This document shows, in pieces, positions 42,898 through 51,783 of a stretch of 64,000 nucleotides of DNA. The position numbers and the translations under genes are program-made. The first letter of the stretch is position 1. Each line of letters begins with the position of its first letter. Source of the DNA: Blautia sp. MSJ-9 (GTDB lineage Bacteria > Bacillota > Clostridia > Lachnospirales > Lachnospiraceae); contig NZ_JAHLQG010000034.1 in NCBI RefSeq assembly GCF_018919065.1, forward strand, positions 62,001-126,000. The letters are read 5' to 3'. The notes under the pieces are model-generated. The model worked only from the letters and a program-made list of their open reading frames with translations. It did no database searches and was not told where the DNA came from.

Positions 42898-44310
42898 TTA
42901 AACCGGATAAGCTCCGTTCTTTTTGTCAGCTGCTTTTTCGTCAACTTTTGTTTTCTGAGCCTGACGATATTTGAAGAAGTCCATAGCCACCTGTGGGAAC
43001 AGCGCGTATGTTAATACGTCTTCATCCTGTTCTTTGTACTGAGCCATTTCACTTTCGAGTTTTTCAAGCTCATTGTCAAGAAGGTCTGCAGGACGGCATG
43101 TGATCGGTTTCTCATCGCCGATGCACTTCTTCTGTACTTCCGGATTAAACGGTTTTACAGTTGCGCCGTATTTTCCTAACAGGATATCCTTTGTTTCTTT
43201 TGTAACCATTTTGTATCTCTCGCCCATAAGTACGTTGAATACAGCCTGTGTACCAACGATCTGTGAAGACGGAGTTACAAGTGGCGGCTCGCCGAGGTCT
43301 TTACGTACACGCGGAACTTCCTCAAGAACATCGTAGAATTTGTCTTCTGCGTGCTGTTCTTTTAACTGGGAAGTCAGGTTGGAGAGCATACCGCCCGGTA
43401 CCTGGTACAGTAAAGTCTTGATGTTAACACCAAGGTTCTTCGGATTGAGCAGTCCGCTGTCAAGAGCTTCGTCACGGATCGGACGGAAGTAGTCAGCGAT
43501 CTCAGAAAGAAGTTTCTGGTCAAATCCTGTATCATATGGTGTTCCCTTAAATGTCTCAACCATAACTTCTGTTGCAGGCTGGGATGTTCCCAGTGCGAAT
43601 GGAGACATTGCTGTATCGATGATATCTACACCAGCTTCTACTGCTTTTAAGTAAGTCATGGAAGCTACACCGGATGTGTAATGTGTATGAAGGTCGATCG
43701 GGATCTTAACTGTTTCTTTTAATGCTGTTACAAGCTCTGTAGCTTTGTTTGGAAGGAGAAGACCTGCCATATCTTTGATACAGATGGAATCAGCGCCCAT
43801 ATCTTCGATACGTTTTGCAATGTCCGTCCAGTATTCCAGTGTGTAAGCATCTCCTAATGTATAGGAAAGAGCTACCTGTGCATGAGCCTTCTCTTTGTTT
43901 GCAGCGCTTACAGCTGTCTGCAGGTTACGAAGGTCATTGAGGCAGTCAAAAATACGGATGATGTCGATTCCGTTTGCAGCAGATTTCTGTACGAAATATT
44001 CTACAACGTCATCTGCGTATGGACGGTATCCAAGGATGTTCTGTCCACGGAAGAGCATCTGAAGTTTTGTGTTCTTGAAGCCGTCACGTAATTTACGAAG
44101 TCTTTCCCATGGATCTTCGTGAAGGAAACGAAGGGATGCATCGAATGTTGCACCACCCCAGCACTCTACTGCGTGATAGCCAACTTTATCAAGTTTATCT
44201 ACGATCGGAAGCATCTGTTCTGTGGTCATACGTGTTGCGATCTGAGACTGATGAGCATCACGGAGAATGGTTTCCACAATTTTAACAGGTTTTTTCTCTA
44301 ATTCTGCCAT
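42898..44310 (-). CDS. oadA: Oxaloacetate decarboxylase alpha / pyruvate carboxyltransferase (5S-type)
   Basis: 470 aa. Carboxyltransferase TIM-barrel acting between oxaloacetate/pyruvate and carboxybiotin: ETILRDAHQSQIATRM near residue 14 (metal Asp), AVECWGGATFDASLRFL, RGQNILGYRPYADDVV, ADSICIKDMAGLL (the Lys is carbamylated in relatives), DLHTHYTSG (metal HxH). It ends without a biotin domain; the carrier is a separate gene at 45566. A C-terminal PYC_OADA domain follows. The plain Lys-rich tail (QKTKVDEKAADKKNG) is variable in the family. Last gene of the cluster. Confidence 0.92.
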   Translation of the reverse strand: MAELEKKPVKIVETILRDAHQSQIATRMTTEQMLPIVDKLDKVGYHAVECWGGATFDASLRFLHEDPWERLRKLRDGFKNTKLQMLFRGQNILGYRPYADDVVEYFVQKSAANGIDIIRIFDCLNDLRNLQTAVSAANKEKAHAQVALSYTLGDAYTLEYWTDIAKRIEDMGADSICIKDMAGLLLPNKATELVTALKETVKIPIDLHTHYTSGVASMTYLKAVEAGVDIIDTAMSPFALGTSQPATEVMVETFKGTPYDTGFDQKLLSEIADYFRPIRDEALDSGLLNPKNLGVNIKTLLYQVPGGMLSNLTSQLKEQHAEDKFYDVLEEVPRVRKDLGEPPLVTPSSQIVGTQAVFNVLMGERYKMVTKETKDILLGKYGATVKPFNPEVQKKCIGDEKPITCRPADLLDNELEKLESEMAQYKEQDEDVLTYALFPQVAMDFFKYRQAQKTKVDEKAADKKNGAYPV

Positions 44311-44358
44311 TATAAAATCTCCTTATATAGTTCTAAAAATCCGAAAATTCTCCCGCTG

Positions 44359-44377
44359 TTACCGCAGTATGCGGTAA
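44359..44377 (-). other. Intercistronic hairpin between oadB and oadA
   Basis: TTACCGCA-TAC-TGCGGTAA, perfect 8-bp stem, in the 90-base gap. No T tract follows, so it is likely to be an mRNA processing or stabilising hairpin. Confidence 0.5.
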
Positions 44378-44400
44378 AAACAGGAAAACGATTGATTCAA

Positions 44401-45549
44401 TTAAACGCCGAAAATAGCCATGAATGTTCCGGCTGCTACGGCTGTACCGATAACACCGGCAACGTTCGGACCCATTGCGTGCATCAGAAGGAAGTTTGTA
44501 GGATCTGCCTCTGCACCGACTTTCTGGGATACACGGGCTGCCATAGGTACTGCGGATACACCTGCAGAACCGATCAGCGGGTTGATACGTCCATGAGTCA
44601 GTTTGCAAAGCAGTTTACCAAGCATACATCCACCGAATGTACCGATTGCGAATGCAACAAGACCTAAAACTACGATCTTCAGAGTATCTACGTTTAAGAA
44701 TGCTTCTGCACTTGTGGAAGCACCAACGGATGTACCCAAAAGGATAACTACGATATACATCAGGGCATTGGAAGCTGTTTCTGTCAGCTGTTTTACAACG
44801 CCGCACTCTCTGAAGAGGTTACCAAGCATAAGCATACCAACCAGAGGAGCTGTTGTAGGCAGGATCAGACACACAACGATCGTGATAACGATCGGGAACA
44901 GGATCTTCTCCAGTTTGGAAACCGGGCGAAGCTGATCCATTTTGATCTTACGTTCTTTCTCAGTTGTGCAGAGCTTCATGATAGGCGGCTGAATGATCGG
45001 AACCAGTGACATATAAGAATATGCTGCTACTGCGATCGGTCCCATCAGGCTTGTCTGTCCAAGTTTACCTGCAAGGAAGATAGATGTCGGGCCGTCAGCA
45101 CCACCGATGATGGAGATTGCTGCTGCTGCTTTTCCGTTGAATCCAAGGAAGATTGCAAGGAAGTAAGCTGCATAGATACCAAGCTGTGCTGCCGCACCCA
45201 TCAGGAAGCTGATCGGGTTTGCGATAAGCGGACCGAAGTCTGTCATGGCACCTACACCCATGAAGATCAGGGATGGTAAGATACTCCACTCATCAAGGAT
45301 GTAGAAATAATGAAGAAGTCCACCTACACCGTTGGACATATCTTCCGGATTTGCCATAATGTCCGGATAGATATTTACAAGCAGCATACCAAATGCGATA
45401 GGAACAAGCAGAAGCGGCTCGAATCCTTTCTTGATAGCAAGGTAAAGGAATACGCAGGCTACTGCGATCATCAGGTAATTGCCCCATGTCAGATTGAAGA
45501 ATGCTGTCTGGTGAATCAGGTTGGACAATGTTTCTGTTACATAAGACAT
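44401..45549 (-). CDS. oadB: Sodium-translocating decarboxylase beta subunit
   Basis: 382 aa with about nine membrane helices. It carries out decarboxylation of carboxybiotin coupled to sodium export. Family motifs: LIFMGVGAMTDFGPLIANP, SIIGGADGPTSIFLAGKL (conserved Asp-containing helix), SYMSLVPIIQPPIMK, GVSAVPMAARVSQ, LLMHAMGPNVAGVIG. It can pair with oxaloacetate, methylmalonyl-CoA or glutaconyl-CoA enzymes. Located 16 bases after the biotin carrier gene. Confidence 0.93.
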   Translation of the reverse strand: MSYVTETLSNLIHQTAFFNLTWGNYLMIAVACVFLYLAIKKGFEPLLLVPIAFGMLLVNIYPDIMANPEDMSNGVGGLLHYFYILDEWSILPSLIFMGVGAMTDFGPLIANPISFLMGAAAQLGIYAAYFLAIFLGFNGKAAAAISIIGGADGPTSIFLAGKLGQTSLMGPIAVAAYSYMSLVPIIQPPIMKLCTTEKERKIKMDQLRPVSKLEKILFPIVITIVVCLILPTTAPLVGMLMLGNLFRECGVVKQLTETASNALMYIVVILLGTSVGASTSAEAFLNVDTLKIVVLGLVAFAIGTFGGCMLGKLLCKLTHGRINPLIGSAGVSAVPMAARVSQKVGAEADPTNFLLMHAMGPNVAGVIGTAVAAGTFMAIFGV

Positions 45550-45565
45550 TTGACTACCTCCCGTC

Positions 45566-45934
45566 TTAGTTCATTGTTGCTAAAGTATCTCCGTTTTCTA
45601 CAGAGGCACCTTCTGCAACATCAATGCTTGCGATAGTACCATCCTGAGGAGCTACTACAGGGATTTCCATTTTCATGGATTCAAGAATAATTACGCTGTC
45701 TCCGGCTTTTACTGCCTGTCCAACACTTGCTGCTACTTTAACAACTTTTCCTGGTACGGAAGCAGTTACTTTAACTGCACCTGCGCCTGCTGCAGGAGCT
45801 GCTGCTTTCGGTGCTGCTGCAGGAGCTGCCTTAGGAGCTGCTTTTGGAGCTGCTGCAGGAGCAGATACGCTGCCTGTTTCTTCAACAGTTACTTCATATG
45901 CTGTACCGTTTACTGTAATTGTATAGCTTTTCAT
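45566..45934 (-). CDS. Biotin carboxyl carrier protein (gamma/1.3S-type subunit)
   Basis: 122 aa. N-terminal KSYTITVNGTAYEVTVEE, then a flexible linker of Ala/Pro/Lys repeats (residues 28-50), then the biotinyl domain with ILESMKMEIPVVAP; biotin is attached to the Lys of MKM near residue 88. It moves the carboxyl group between the transferases (mmdA, oadA) and the membrane subunit OadB. Length and linker are typical for MmdC/GcdC. Confidence 0.93.
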   Translation of the reverse strand: MKSYTITVNGTAYEVTVEETGSVSAPAAAPKAAPKAAPAAAPKAAAPAAGAGAVKVTASVPGKVVKVAASVGQAVKAGDSVIILESMKMEIPVVAPQDGTIASIDVAEGASVENGDTLATMN

Positions 45935-45958
45935 TTTAAAATCCTCCTAAATGATAAT

Positions 45959-46016
45959 GTTACTGCTCACTACGTTCGATGTGACACGTTCTGAAAATAT
46001 TAAATAGAACAGTAAT
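45959..46016. repeat. Decayed GTTACTG inverted-repeat element between oadG and the biotin carrier
   Basis: GTTACTGCTCAC ... AGAACAGTAAT, 58 bp, in the 99-base gap of the cluster; ends diverged, no duplication. Confidence 0.45.
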
Positions 46017-46033
46017 AAATCTTTCACTTTTTA

Positions 46034-46789
46034 TTATCTTCTGCTTCTTTTCGCTTTACGGATGGAACGAACTACGAATCCGTCTGTTGTAGTTCCTTCT
46101 GCTGCTGCAATTGCTGCTGCGATAACAGCTACCAGTTCTCCGTCATCTGCAAGGTTCTCTTCTGCCTGTACAGGAGCCGCTGCTGCGATTGCTGCCGCCT
46201 CAGCTTCTTTTGCAGCTTTGGCTGCTTTTGCTTCTGCTGCTTTCTTTGCTTCCGGATTCGGAATAAATTTAAACAGAGAAATCAGAAGGCTTAATAAAAC
46301 CAGCATTACGAATACAGTTCCGATACCCATCAGAGTGTTAAGACCAGCTCTCTGAAGAGTTTTTCCAAGACCATACTGTACATCTACAGACAGAGAAGTC
46401 GGTGTTCCTGTTGCATCGAAAACATATACAAAATTTGCATCTGCTTTCTCAAATTTAACAGGAACTGTAACTATATACTGATCATCCTTTAAGGTTACAG
46501 TAGTTTCGCCATTGTTTTCTTTCTTTGCGCCAAGTTCATCTCTGGCAGAGTTCCAGGACTGCATTGCACTTGCAGTAAACTCATTTGTTGAGTCCAGGTA
46601 ACTTTCGATTTCTTCATCACTGAATCCAATGATCTCATCTGTCAGACCCTCTGTTGTGGTTACCAGAGAGTTCTTTACAGAATCATCAACTTCGTCAGCA
46701 GCAAATACCATAGAAGTACTGCCAATGATCAGTGCTGCCATTACGAGAAGTGCCATGCAGACAGAAGTTATTTTTTTGATTGTCTTCAT
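46034..46789 (-). CDS. OadG-family decarboxylase gamma subunit with secreted N-terminal domain
   Basis: 251 aa from ATG at 46789 (GAGGTGACGC upstream). OadG is normally a small one-helix protein that holds the complex together. Here a signal-like helix (SVCMALLVMAALIIGSTSMVFA) is followed by about 110 extracytoplasmic residues resembling DUF3887 (VTLKDDQYIVTVPVKFE, FVYVFDATGTPTSLSVDV), then the OadG helix (GIGTVFVMLVLLSLLISLF) and an Ala-rich cytoplasmic tail ending GFVVRSIRKAKRSRR, the usual end in clostridial OadG. The extra outer domain is unusual in textbook OadG. Follows mmdA by 15 bases. Confidence 0.82.
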   Translation of the reverse strand: MKTIKKITSVCMALLVMAALIIGSTSMVFAADEVDDSVKNSLVTTTEGLTDEIIGFSDEEIESYLDSTNEFTASAMQSWNSARDELGAKKENNGETTVTLKDDQYIVTVPVKFEKADANFVYVFDATGTPTSLSVDVQYGLGKTLQRAGLNTLMGIGTVFVMLVLLSLLISLFKFIPNPEAKKAAEAKAAKAAKEAEAAAIAAAAPVQAEENLADDGELVAVIAAAIAAAEGTTTDGFVVRSIRKAKRSRR

Positions 46790-46803
46790 ATGCGTCACCT
46801 CGC

Positions 46804-48240
46804 TTAAACCGTTCCGTGTTTCTTAGACGGACGATCTTCCCTCTTTGTGAACAGCATCTCAAATGCACCGATTACATATTTTCTTGTGTCAGCCGGGCTG
46901 ATCACAGTATCAACATAGCCTCTTGCTGCTGCGGAAACAACACCGTTCTGAAGCTCTCTGTACTGAGCAGCTTTTTCATTTAATTCAGCAGCATCTGCAT
47001 CTGCATACATGATCTTAGCTGCAAGGGATGCATCCATCATGCCAATCTCTGCATTGTCCCATGCATATACAAGGTCTGCACCGATAGATTTGCTGTTCAT
47101 TGCTACATATGCTGTACCGTAAGCTTTGCCGATGATCACGTTTACCTTCGGAACTGTTGCATCTGCAAATGCAGCTACCAGTTCACCTACAGATTTCGCC
47201 ATCATCTTCTCGCTGCATACAGTTGCCATGAAGCCTGTTGCATTAGTAAGTGTAAGAACCGGGATATCAAAAGCGTCGCAGAATTTCACAAAATCTGCTG
47301 CTTTTCTTGCGCCTCTTGCAGAGATGCTTCCATCGAATTCTTCTACTTTCTTACCTTCAGCATCGTAAACTTCGCTTCTGTTTGCTACAGCACCTACAGT
47401 AGCTCCGTTTAAGCGGATAAATCCTGTAACCATGTCTTTAGCATAGTTTGCTTTTGTCTCAAAGAATTCGCCGTTGTCAGCGATCTGGGAAAGTGCGATT
47501 GCTGTATCACCTGCACAGTTTGCAAGTTCTGCGCATACACGATTCAGATCATCTGTACACTCTGTGTAATTGTCTGTGTCTTCATTATTAGAAGGAAGGA
47601 GTGATACTAAAGAGCGGATCTGGCCAAGAACCTCTTCTTCTGTACCAACGCCATCGATCAGACCTGTTTCTTTGCTCTGGAAATCAGCAGCTGCTGTATC
47701 GCATTTATCTGCATTGTTGCCTTCCAGCGCGTTTGGTGTGTTGATGAACATTTTTCCTTTTTTAGATTCCATGAATGTGAAATCTGTCAGGGACGGGATA
47801 ACTGCCATACCGCCGCCGCATGTTCCAAAGATTGCTGTGATCTGCGGAACTACGCCTGATGCCAGTGTCTGTTTCAGATAGATCTGTCCAAAAGCTTCCA
47901 GCGCATCTGTCGCTTCCTGAAGACGGATACCTGCACAGTCAACAAGTCCGATAACCGGAGCGCCTGTTTTCATAGCAAGATCATAAAGTCTTGTGATCTT
48001 CTTGGCATGCATTTCGCCAACAGTACCGTTTAATACAGATGCATCCTGGCTGTATACGTAAACCAGTTTGTCATCGATTACACCATATCCGGTAATTACA
48101 CCGTCAGATGGTGCTTTGTTTGCAGTCATGTTGAAATCTGTGGATCTGGCTGTTACGCCCTGGCCGATTTCGACAAAACTGTTTGCGTCAAGCAAAGAAG
48201 TAATTCTTGTGCCTGCTAAGCTTTGTGTTGCATTACTCAT
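46804..48240 (-). CDS. mmdA: Methylmalonyl-CoA-type carboxyltransferase alpha subunit
   Basis: 478 aa. Crotonase-fold carboxyltransferase using acyl-CoA: GVITGYGVIDDKLVYVYSQD, VGEMHAKKITRLYDLAMKTG, GTCGGGMAVIPSLTDFTFM (oxyanion hole, first half), SISARGARKAADFVKFCDAF, VLTLTNATGFMATV, VIIGKAYGTAYVAM (second half). Substrate could be methylmalonyl-CoA/propionyl-CoA or a similar acyl-CoA; glutaconyl-CoA is less likely because hydroxyglutarate genes are not nearby. It is somewhat shorter than the 510-aa norm. First gene of the five-gene cluster. Confidence 0.85.
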   Translation of the reverse strand: MSNATQSLAGTRITSLLDANSFVEIGQGVTARSTDFNMTANKAPSDGVITGYGVIDDKLVYVYSQDASVLNGTVGEMHAKKITRLYDLAMKTGAPVIGLVDCAGIRLQEATDALEAFGQIYLKQTLASGVVPQITAIFGTCGGGMAVIPSLTDFTFMESKKGKMFINTPNALEGNNADKCDTAAADFQSKETGLIDGVGTEEEVLGQIRSLVSLLPSNNEDTDNYTECTDDLNRVCAELANCAGDTAIALSQIADNGEFFETKANYAKDMVTGFIRLNGATVGAVANRSEVYDAEGKKVEEFDGSISARGARKAADFVKFCDAFDIPVLTLTNATGFMATVCSEKMMAKSVGELVAAFADATVPKVNVIIGKAYGTAYVAMNSKSIGADLVYAWDNAEIGMMDASLAAKIMYADADAAELNEKAAQYRELQNGVVSAAARGYVDTVISPADTRKYVIGAFEMLFTKREDRPSKKHGTV

Positions 48241-48304
48241 TCTTGTTTGCCCTCCATCTTTATGAGAATATTTAAAAGTTAACCCAAAAATTTAGCCGAT
48301 TTTA

Positions 48305-48333
48305 ATTTTACCTTTTTTGGAAGGATATTTCAA
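48305..48333 (-). promoter_or_regulatory. Sigma-A promoter of the mmdA cluster
   Basis: Minus strand: TTGAAA, exactly 17 bases, TAAAAT, about 65 bases before the mmdA start. Confidence 0.6.
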
Positions 48334-48623
48334 TAATTTTTTGTCTTTTTTGTTAAAAATATGGCAGAAAAATTTGTTAAATTTTTTCGTATGCTGTTTT
48401 TCTGTGTATTCCTTCCTATTATATAAGTCCAAATCCTATTACTTGTCTGATATGATCATCCGATATGATACTCTGAACGTCTTTTCTGTTTGTCTGACTT
48501 CGGTCAAGTAAGTCCTCTGCTTCAATTGCAAATATCCACTTGATAAAAATCCATATCTCCGGTCTACCTGATTTTCTTTTTGCAACCATAGATTAATTTT
48601 ATTATATCGCAGATATTATCAAT

Positions 48624-48652
48624 TAGATTTATGAATGACTCTGTTATATAAT
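48624..48652 (+). promoter_or_regulatory. Candidate activator-dependent promoter of the OYE-1/ydiB/aroD unit
   Basis: A perfect TATAAT at 48647-48652 has only TAGATT 17 bases upstream, a poor -35, as expected of a promoter needing a LysR-type activator. ATATC-GCA-GATAT (48604-48616) is a small palindrome just upstream. The rest of the 458-base gap to mmdA is AT-rich with nothing else recognised. Confidence 0.35.
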
Positions 48653-48698
48653 TAACATATCAAAGAAATCCAGTAAAAATTTCAGGAGGAAAAACGTA

Positions 48699-50699
48699 AT
48701 GAAAAGCAATTATCAGCATATTTTCAGCCCGCTTACTGTAAAAAATATGACTATTAAAAACCGTGTAGTTATGATGCCTATGGGAACCAATTACGGTGAG
48801 CAGAACGGCGAGATGAGCTTTCTTCATATTAATTATTATAAAGAACGTGCCAAAGGCGGCACTGGTCTGATCATCGTAGAGAACGCAAGTGTAGATTCTC
48901 CGCAGGGTTCTAACGGAACTACTCAGCTTCGTATTGACCATGACAACTATCTGCCTCGTCTTTACAAATTCTGTGAAGAGATCCATAAATACGGCACATG
49001 CATCGCGATCCAGATTAATCACGCAGGTGCTTCCGCAGTTTCCGCACGTACAAATATGCAGCCGGTTTCCGCATCTGATGTTCCATCCAAGGAAGGCGGC
49101 GAAATCCCGCGTCCGTTAACTGTTGAAGAGATTCATCACATTGTAAAGAAATATGGAGAAGCTGCAAAAAGAGCACAGGCTGCAGGTTTTGACGCAGTAG
49201 AAATCCATGCAGGACATTCCTACCTGATCAGCCAGTTCCTCTCCCCTCTTACAAACAAACGTACTGATGAATTCGGCGGATCTGTAGAAAACAGAACTCG
49301 TTTTTGCCGTATGGTCATCGAAGGAGTAAGAAAACAGGTTGGACCTTTCTTCCCGATCATGCTTCGTCTCAGTGCAGATGAACTGATGGAAGGGGGCAAT
49401 ACTTTGGAGGATACTCTGAAATATCTGGAGTATGTACAGGATGAAGTAGATATCTTCGACGTTTCCTGTGGTTTAAATGGTTCTATCCAGTACCAGATTG
49501 ATGCAAACTATATGAAAGACGGCTGGCGTTCCTACATGCCGAAAGCTGTCAAAGAAAAATTTGGCAAACCATGTATTTCCATGGGCAATATCCGTGACCC
49601 TAAGGTTGCTGAGCAGATTCTTGCTGATGGCGATGCAGACCTGATTGGTATGGGACGTGGGCTTATCGCAGAGCCTGCATGGGTAAATAAAGTTGCTGCA
49701 GGTAAAGAATGTGATCTTCGCAAATGTATCTCATGTAACATCGGATGTGCAGGAAACAGAATCGGTTTCAACCGCCCGATCCGCTGTACCGTAAATCCAG
49801 CCGTACTTGAGGGTGATGTTTATAAGAACCAGAAAGTAAATAAAAATTGTAACGTTGTAGTTATCGGCGGCGGTACTGCCGGACTGGAAGCTGCCTGTAC
49901 AGCCGCTGAAGTAGGCTGTAACACTTTCCTTCTGGAAAAAGGCGAAACTCTTGGTGGTCTTGCTTCTGTTATTTCTAGGATCCCTGCAAAGAAACGTCTG
50001 GCTGACTTCCCGAACTACCTGATCCACAGAGCAGAGCATCTTGACAACCTTTACATCTTCAAGAATACAGAAGGAACACCGGAAAATATCCGCAAATTCC
50101 ATCCAGACCTGATCGTAAGTTCCACTGGTTCCGCTCCTCTGCTTCCTCCGATTAAAGGTCTCCATGACCGTATCGACAAAGAAGGCGGCAAAGTTACTTC
50201 TATCCTTGGAATGATCAATCATATCAATGACTATCCTGAAGATATGACAGACAAGAAAGTTGTTGTTGTAGGCGGCGGTGCTGTTGGTCTTGATGTTGTG
50301 GAATTCTTTGCAGCAAGAAATGCTGAGATCTCTATCGTGGAGATGATGGATCAGATCGGACGTGACCTGGATCCTGTTACAAAGAACGATATGAAAGACC
50401 AGATGAAGAAACATAATGTAGCTCAGCTTACAAAGACTGCTCTTCAGGAAGTAAAGGACAGCTCTTTCCTTGTAAAAGACGCAGAGGGCGAACGTGAACT
50501 TCCATTTGACTATGGCTTTGTATGCCTCGGCATGAGAGCTCAGGGACAGCTTTACAGTGAACTTTCTCAGGCATTTGCTTCTGAGGATGTAGAAATCCTG
50601 AACATCGGTGACAGCAAACGTGCAAGAAGAATCATCGACGGAACTATGGAAGGAAGAAATATTATCAGCACTCTGACTCAGATGGGATATCTTCAGTAA
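48699..50699 (+). CDS. NADH:flavin oxidoreductase, OYE/4Fe-4S/FAD three-domain reductase (copy 1)
   Basis: 666 aa. Residues 1-335 are the FMN-binding OYE TIM-barrel (FSPLTVKNMTIKNRVVMMPM, VEIHAGHSYLISQFLSP, DEFGGSVENRTRF); then a 4Fe-4S site with Cys near 342, 345, 349 and 361 (KCISCNIGC, RCTVNP); then FAD- and NAD-binding domains (VVIGGGTAGLEAA near residue 387, VVVGGGAVGLDVVEF near 525). This architecture is shared by 2,4-dienoyl-CoA reductase, 2-enoate reductase and BaiCD/BaiH, all of which reduce C=C bonds next to a carbonyl or carboxyl. Substrate unknown; the quinate/shikimate neighbours point to a cyclic enoate. AGGAGG lies eight bases before the ATG. Confidence 0.9.
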   Translation: MKSNYQHIFSPLTVKNMTIKNRVVMMPMGTNYGEQNGEMSFLHINYYKERAKGGTGLIIVENASVDSPQGSNGTTQLRIDHDNYLPRLYKFCEEIHKYGTCIAIQINHAGASAVSARTNMQPVSASDVPSKEGGEIPRPLTVEEIHHIVKKYGEAAKRAQAAGFDAVEIHAGHSYLISQFLSPLTNKRTDEFGGSVENRTRFCRMVIEGVRKQVGPFFPIMLRLSADELMEGGNTLEDTLKYLEYVQDEVDIFDVSCGLNGSIQYQIDANYMKDGWRSYMPKAVKEKFGKPCISMGNIRDPKVAEQILADGDADLIGMGRGLIAEPAWVNKVAAGKECDLRKCISCNIGCAGNRIGFNRPIRCTVNPAVLEGDVYKNQKVNKNCNVVVIGGGTAGLEAACTAAEVGCNTFLLEKGETLGGLASVISRIPAKKRLADFPNYLIHRAEHLDNLYIFKNTEGTPENIRKFHPDLIVSSTGSAPLLPPIKGLHDRIDKEGGKVTSILGMINHINDYPEDMTDKKVVVVGGGAVGLDVVEFFAARNAEISIVEMMDQIGRDLDPVTKNDMKDQMKKHNVAQLTKTALQEVKDSSFLVKDAEGERELPFDYGFVCLGMRAQGQLYSELSQAFASEDVEILNIGDSKRARRIIDGTMEGRNIISTLTQMGYLQ

Positions 50700-50730
50700 A
50701 CAATTTGTAAAATCTGATATCCTGATATTG

Positions 50731-50775
50731 TTCATAAAGTGAACATACGTAGTATAGTTTTGTTCACTTTATGAA
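50731..50775. promoter_or_regulatory. Perfect 14-bp inverted repeat between OYE-1 and ydiB-1
   Basis: TTCATAAAGTGAAC (50731-50744) and GTTCACTTTATGAA (50762-50775) with a 17-base spacer containing TATAGTTTT. It may be an operator, or a weak terminator of the OYE gene. No T tract follows immediately. Confidence 0.6.
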
Positions 50776-50904
50776 TAAAATGATATCATTTTAAATGTAT
50801 ACTTTTCATTGTTTTATCTGTACACAGATATACAATGAACGCCAAAAAGATCTTGCAAAAATAAAAGCAGACCTTTACAACGAATCACGAAAGGGGCTAT
50901 TATA

Positions 50905-51783
50905 ATGGCAGAAAGAATTACCGGACATACTGAATTAATCGGTCTGATGGCTTACCCGATCCGTCACTCCAGCTCTCCTGCAATGCAGAATGAGGCTTTT
51001 GCAAAACTCGGGTATGACTACGCTTACCTCGCATTCGAGGTTGGTGCGGACGAAATCGAAGATGCAGTAAAAGCGATCCGTACACTGAAAATGAGAGGTT
51101 CCAATGTTTCCATGCCAAACAAAACTCTGGTTGGAAAATATCTGGATGAGCTCTCTCCTGCAGCTGAATTATGCGGTGCAGTTAACACTATCGTAAACGA
51201 CAACGGTCATCTTACAGGTCACATCACAGATGGTATCGGATTTATGTCCGCTCTGAAAGACAACGATATCGATGTAATTGGAAAGAAAATGACAATCGTC
51301 GGTGCAGGCGGTGCTGCTACTGCTATTGAAATCCAGGCTGCTTTGGACGGTGTTGCTGAGATCACAATCTTCAACCGCAAGGATGAATTCTGGGATCGTG
51401 CAGTGTCCACAGTAGAGAAGATCAATACAAAGACATCCTGCCATGCAGTTCTTTATGATCTGGCAGACCTCGACAAACTGAAAGCTGAAATGGACGACAG
51501 CTACATTTTTGTAAATGCTACAGGTGTTGGAATGAAACCATTAGAAGGACAGTCCGTTGTTCCGGACAAATCCTATTTCCGTCCTGAACTGATCGTTGTA
51601 GATGTTCCTTACTCTCCACTGGAAACAAAGATGCGTTCCATGGCTAAAGAAGTGGGATGCAAGACTATGAACGGTCTGGGAATGATGTTATTCCAGGGTT
51701 CTGCTGCATTTGAGTTATGGACAGGCGAACCGATGCCTATCGAACATATGAAAGAGATTCTTCACATCTCCTATGATGACTGA
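50905..51783 (+). CDS. YdiB-type shikimate/quinate dehydrogenase (copy 1)
   Basis: 292 aa. AroE superfamily enzyme interconverting shikimate/3-dehydroshikimate and, in YdiB, quinate/3-dehydroquinate. Seen: IRHSSSPAMQNEAF (substrate Ser residues), NVSMPNKTLVGKYLDE (catalytic Lys), GAVNTIVND, ITDGIGF (catalytic Asp), GAGGAATAIEIQA (dinucleotide loop) and FNRKDEFWDRA, which is the YdiB-type cofactor segment rather than the NRT-type of biosynthetic AroE. The C-terminal GMMLFQGSAAFELWTG also matches YdiB. The conserved GxNTD is HITD here, with the Asn changed to Ile. Good ribosome binding site GAAAGGGG. Confidence 0.9.
   Translation: MAERITGHTELIGLMAYPIRHSSSPAMQNEAFAKLGYDYAYLAFEVGADEIEDAVKAIRTLKMRGSNVSMPNKTLVGKYLDELSPAAELCGAVNTIVNDNGHLTGHITDGIGFMSALKDNDIDVIGKKMTIVGAGGAATAIEIQAALDGVAEITIFNRKDEFWDRAVSTVEKINTKTSCHAVLYDLADLDKLKAEMDDSYIFVNATGVGMKPLEGQSVVPDKSYFRPELIVVDVPYSPLETKMRSMAKEVGCKTMNGLGMMLFQGSAAFELWTGEPMPIEHMKEILHISYDD

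Noticed and set aside
49731-50735. 334-codon minus-strand frame opposite OYE-1
   Set aside because: Shadow of the reductase gene with atypical composition.
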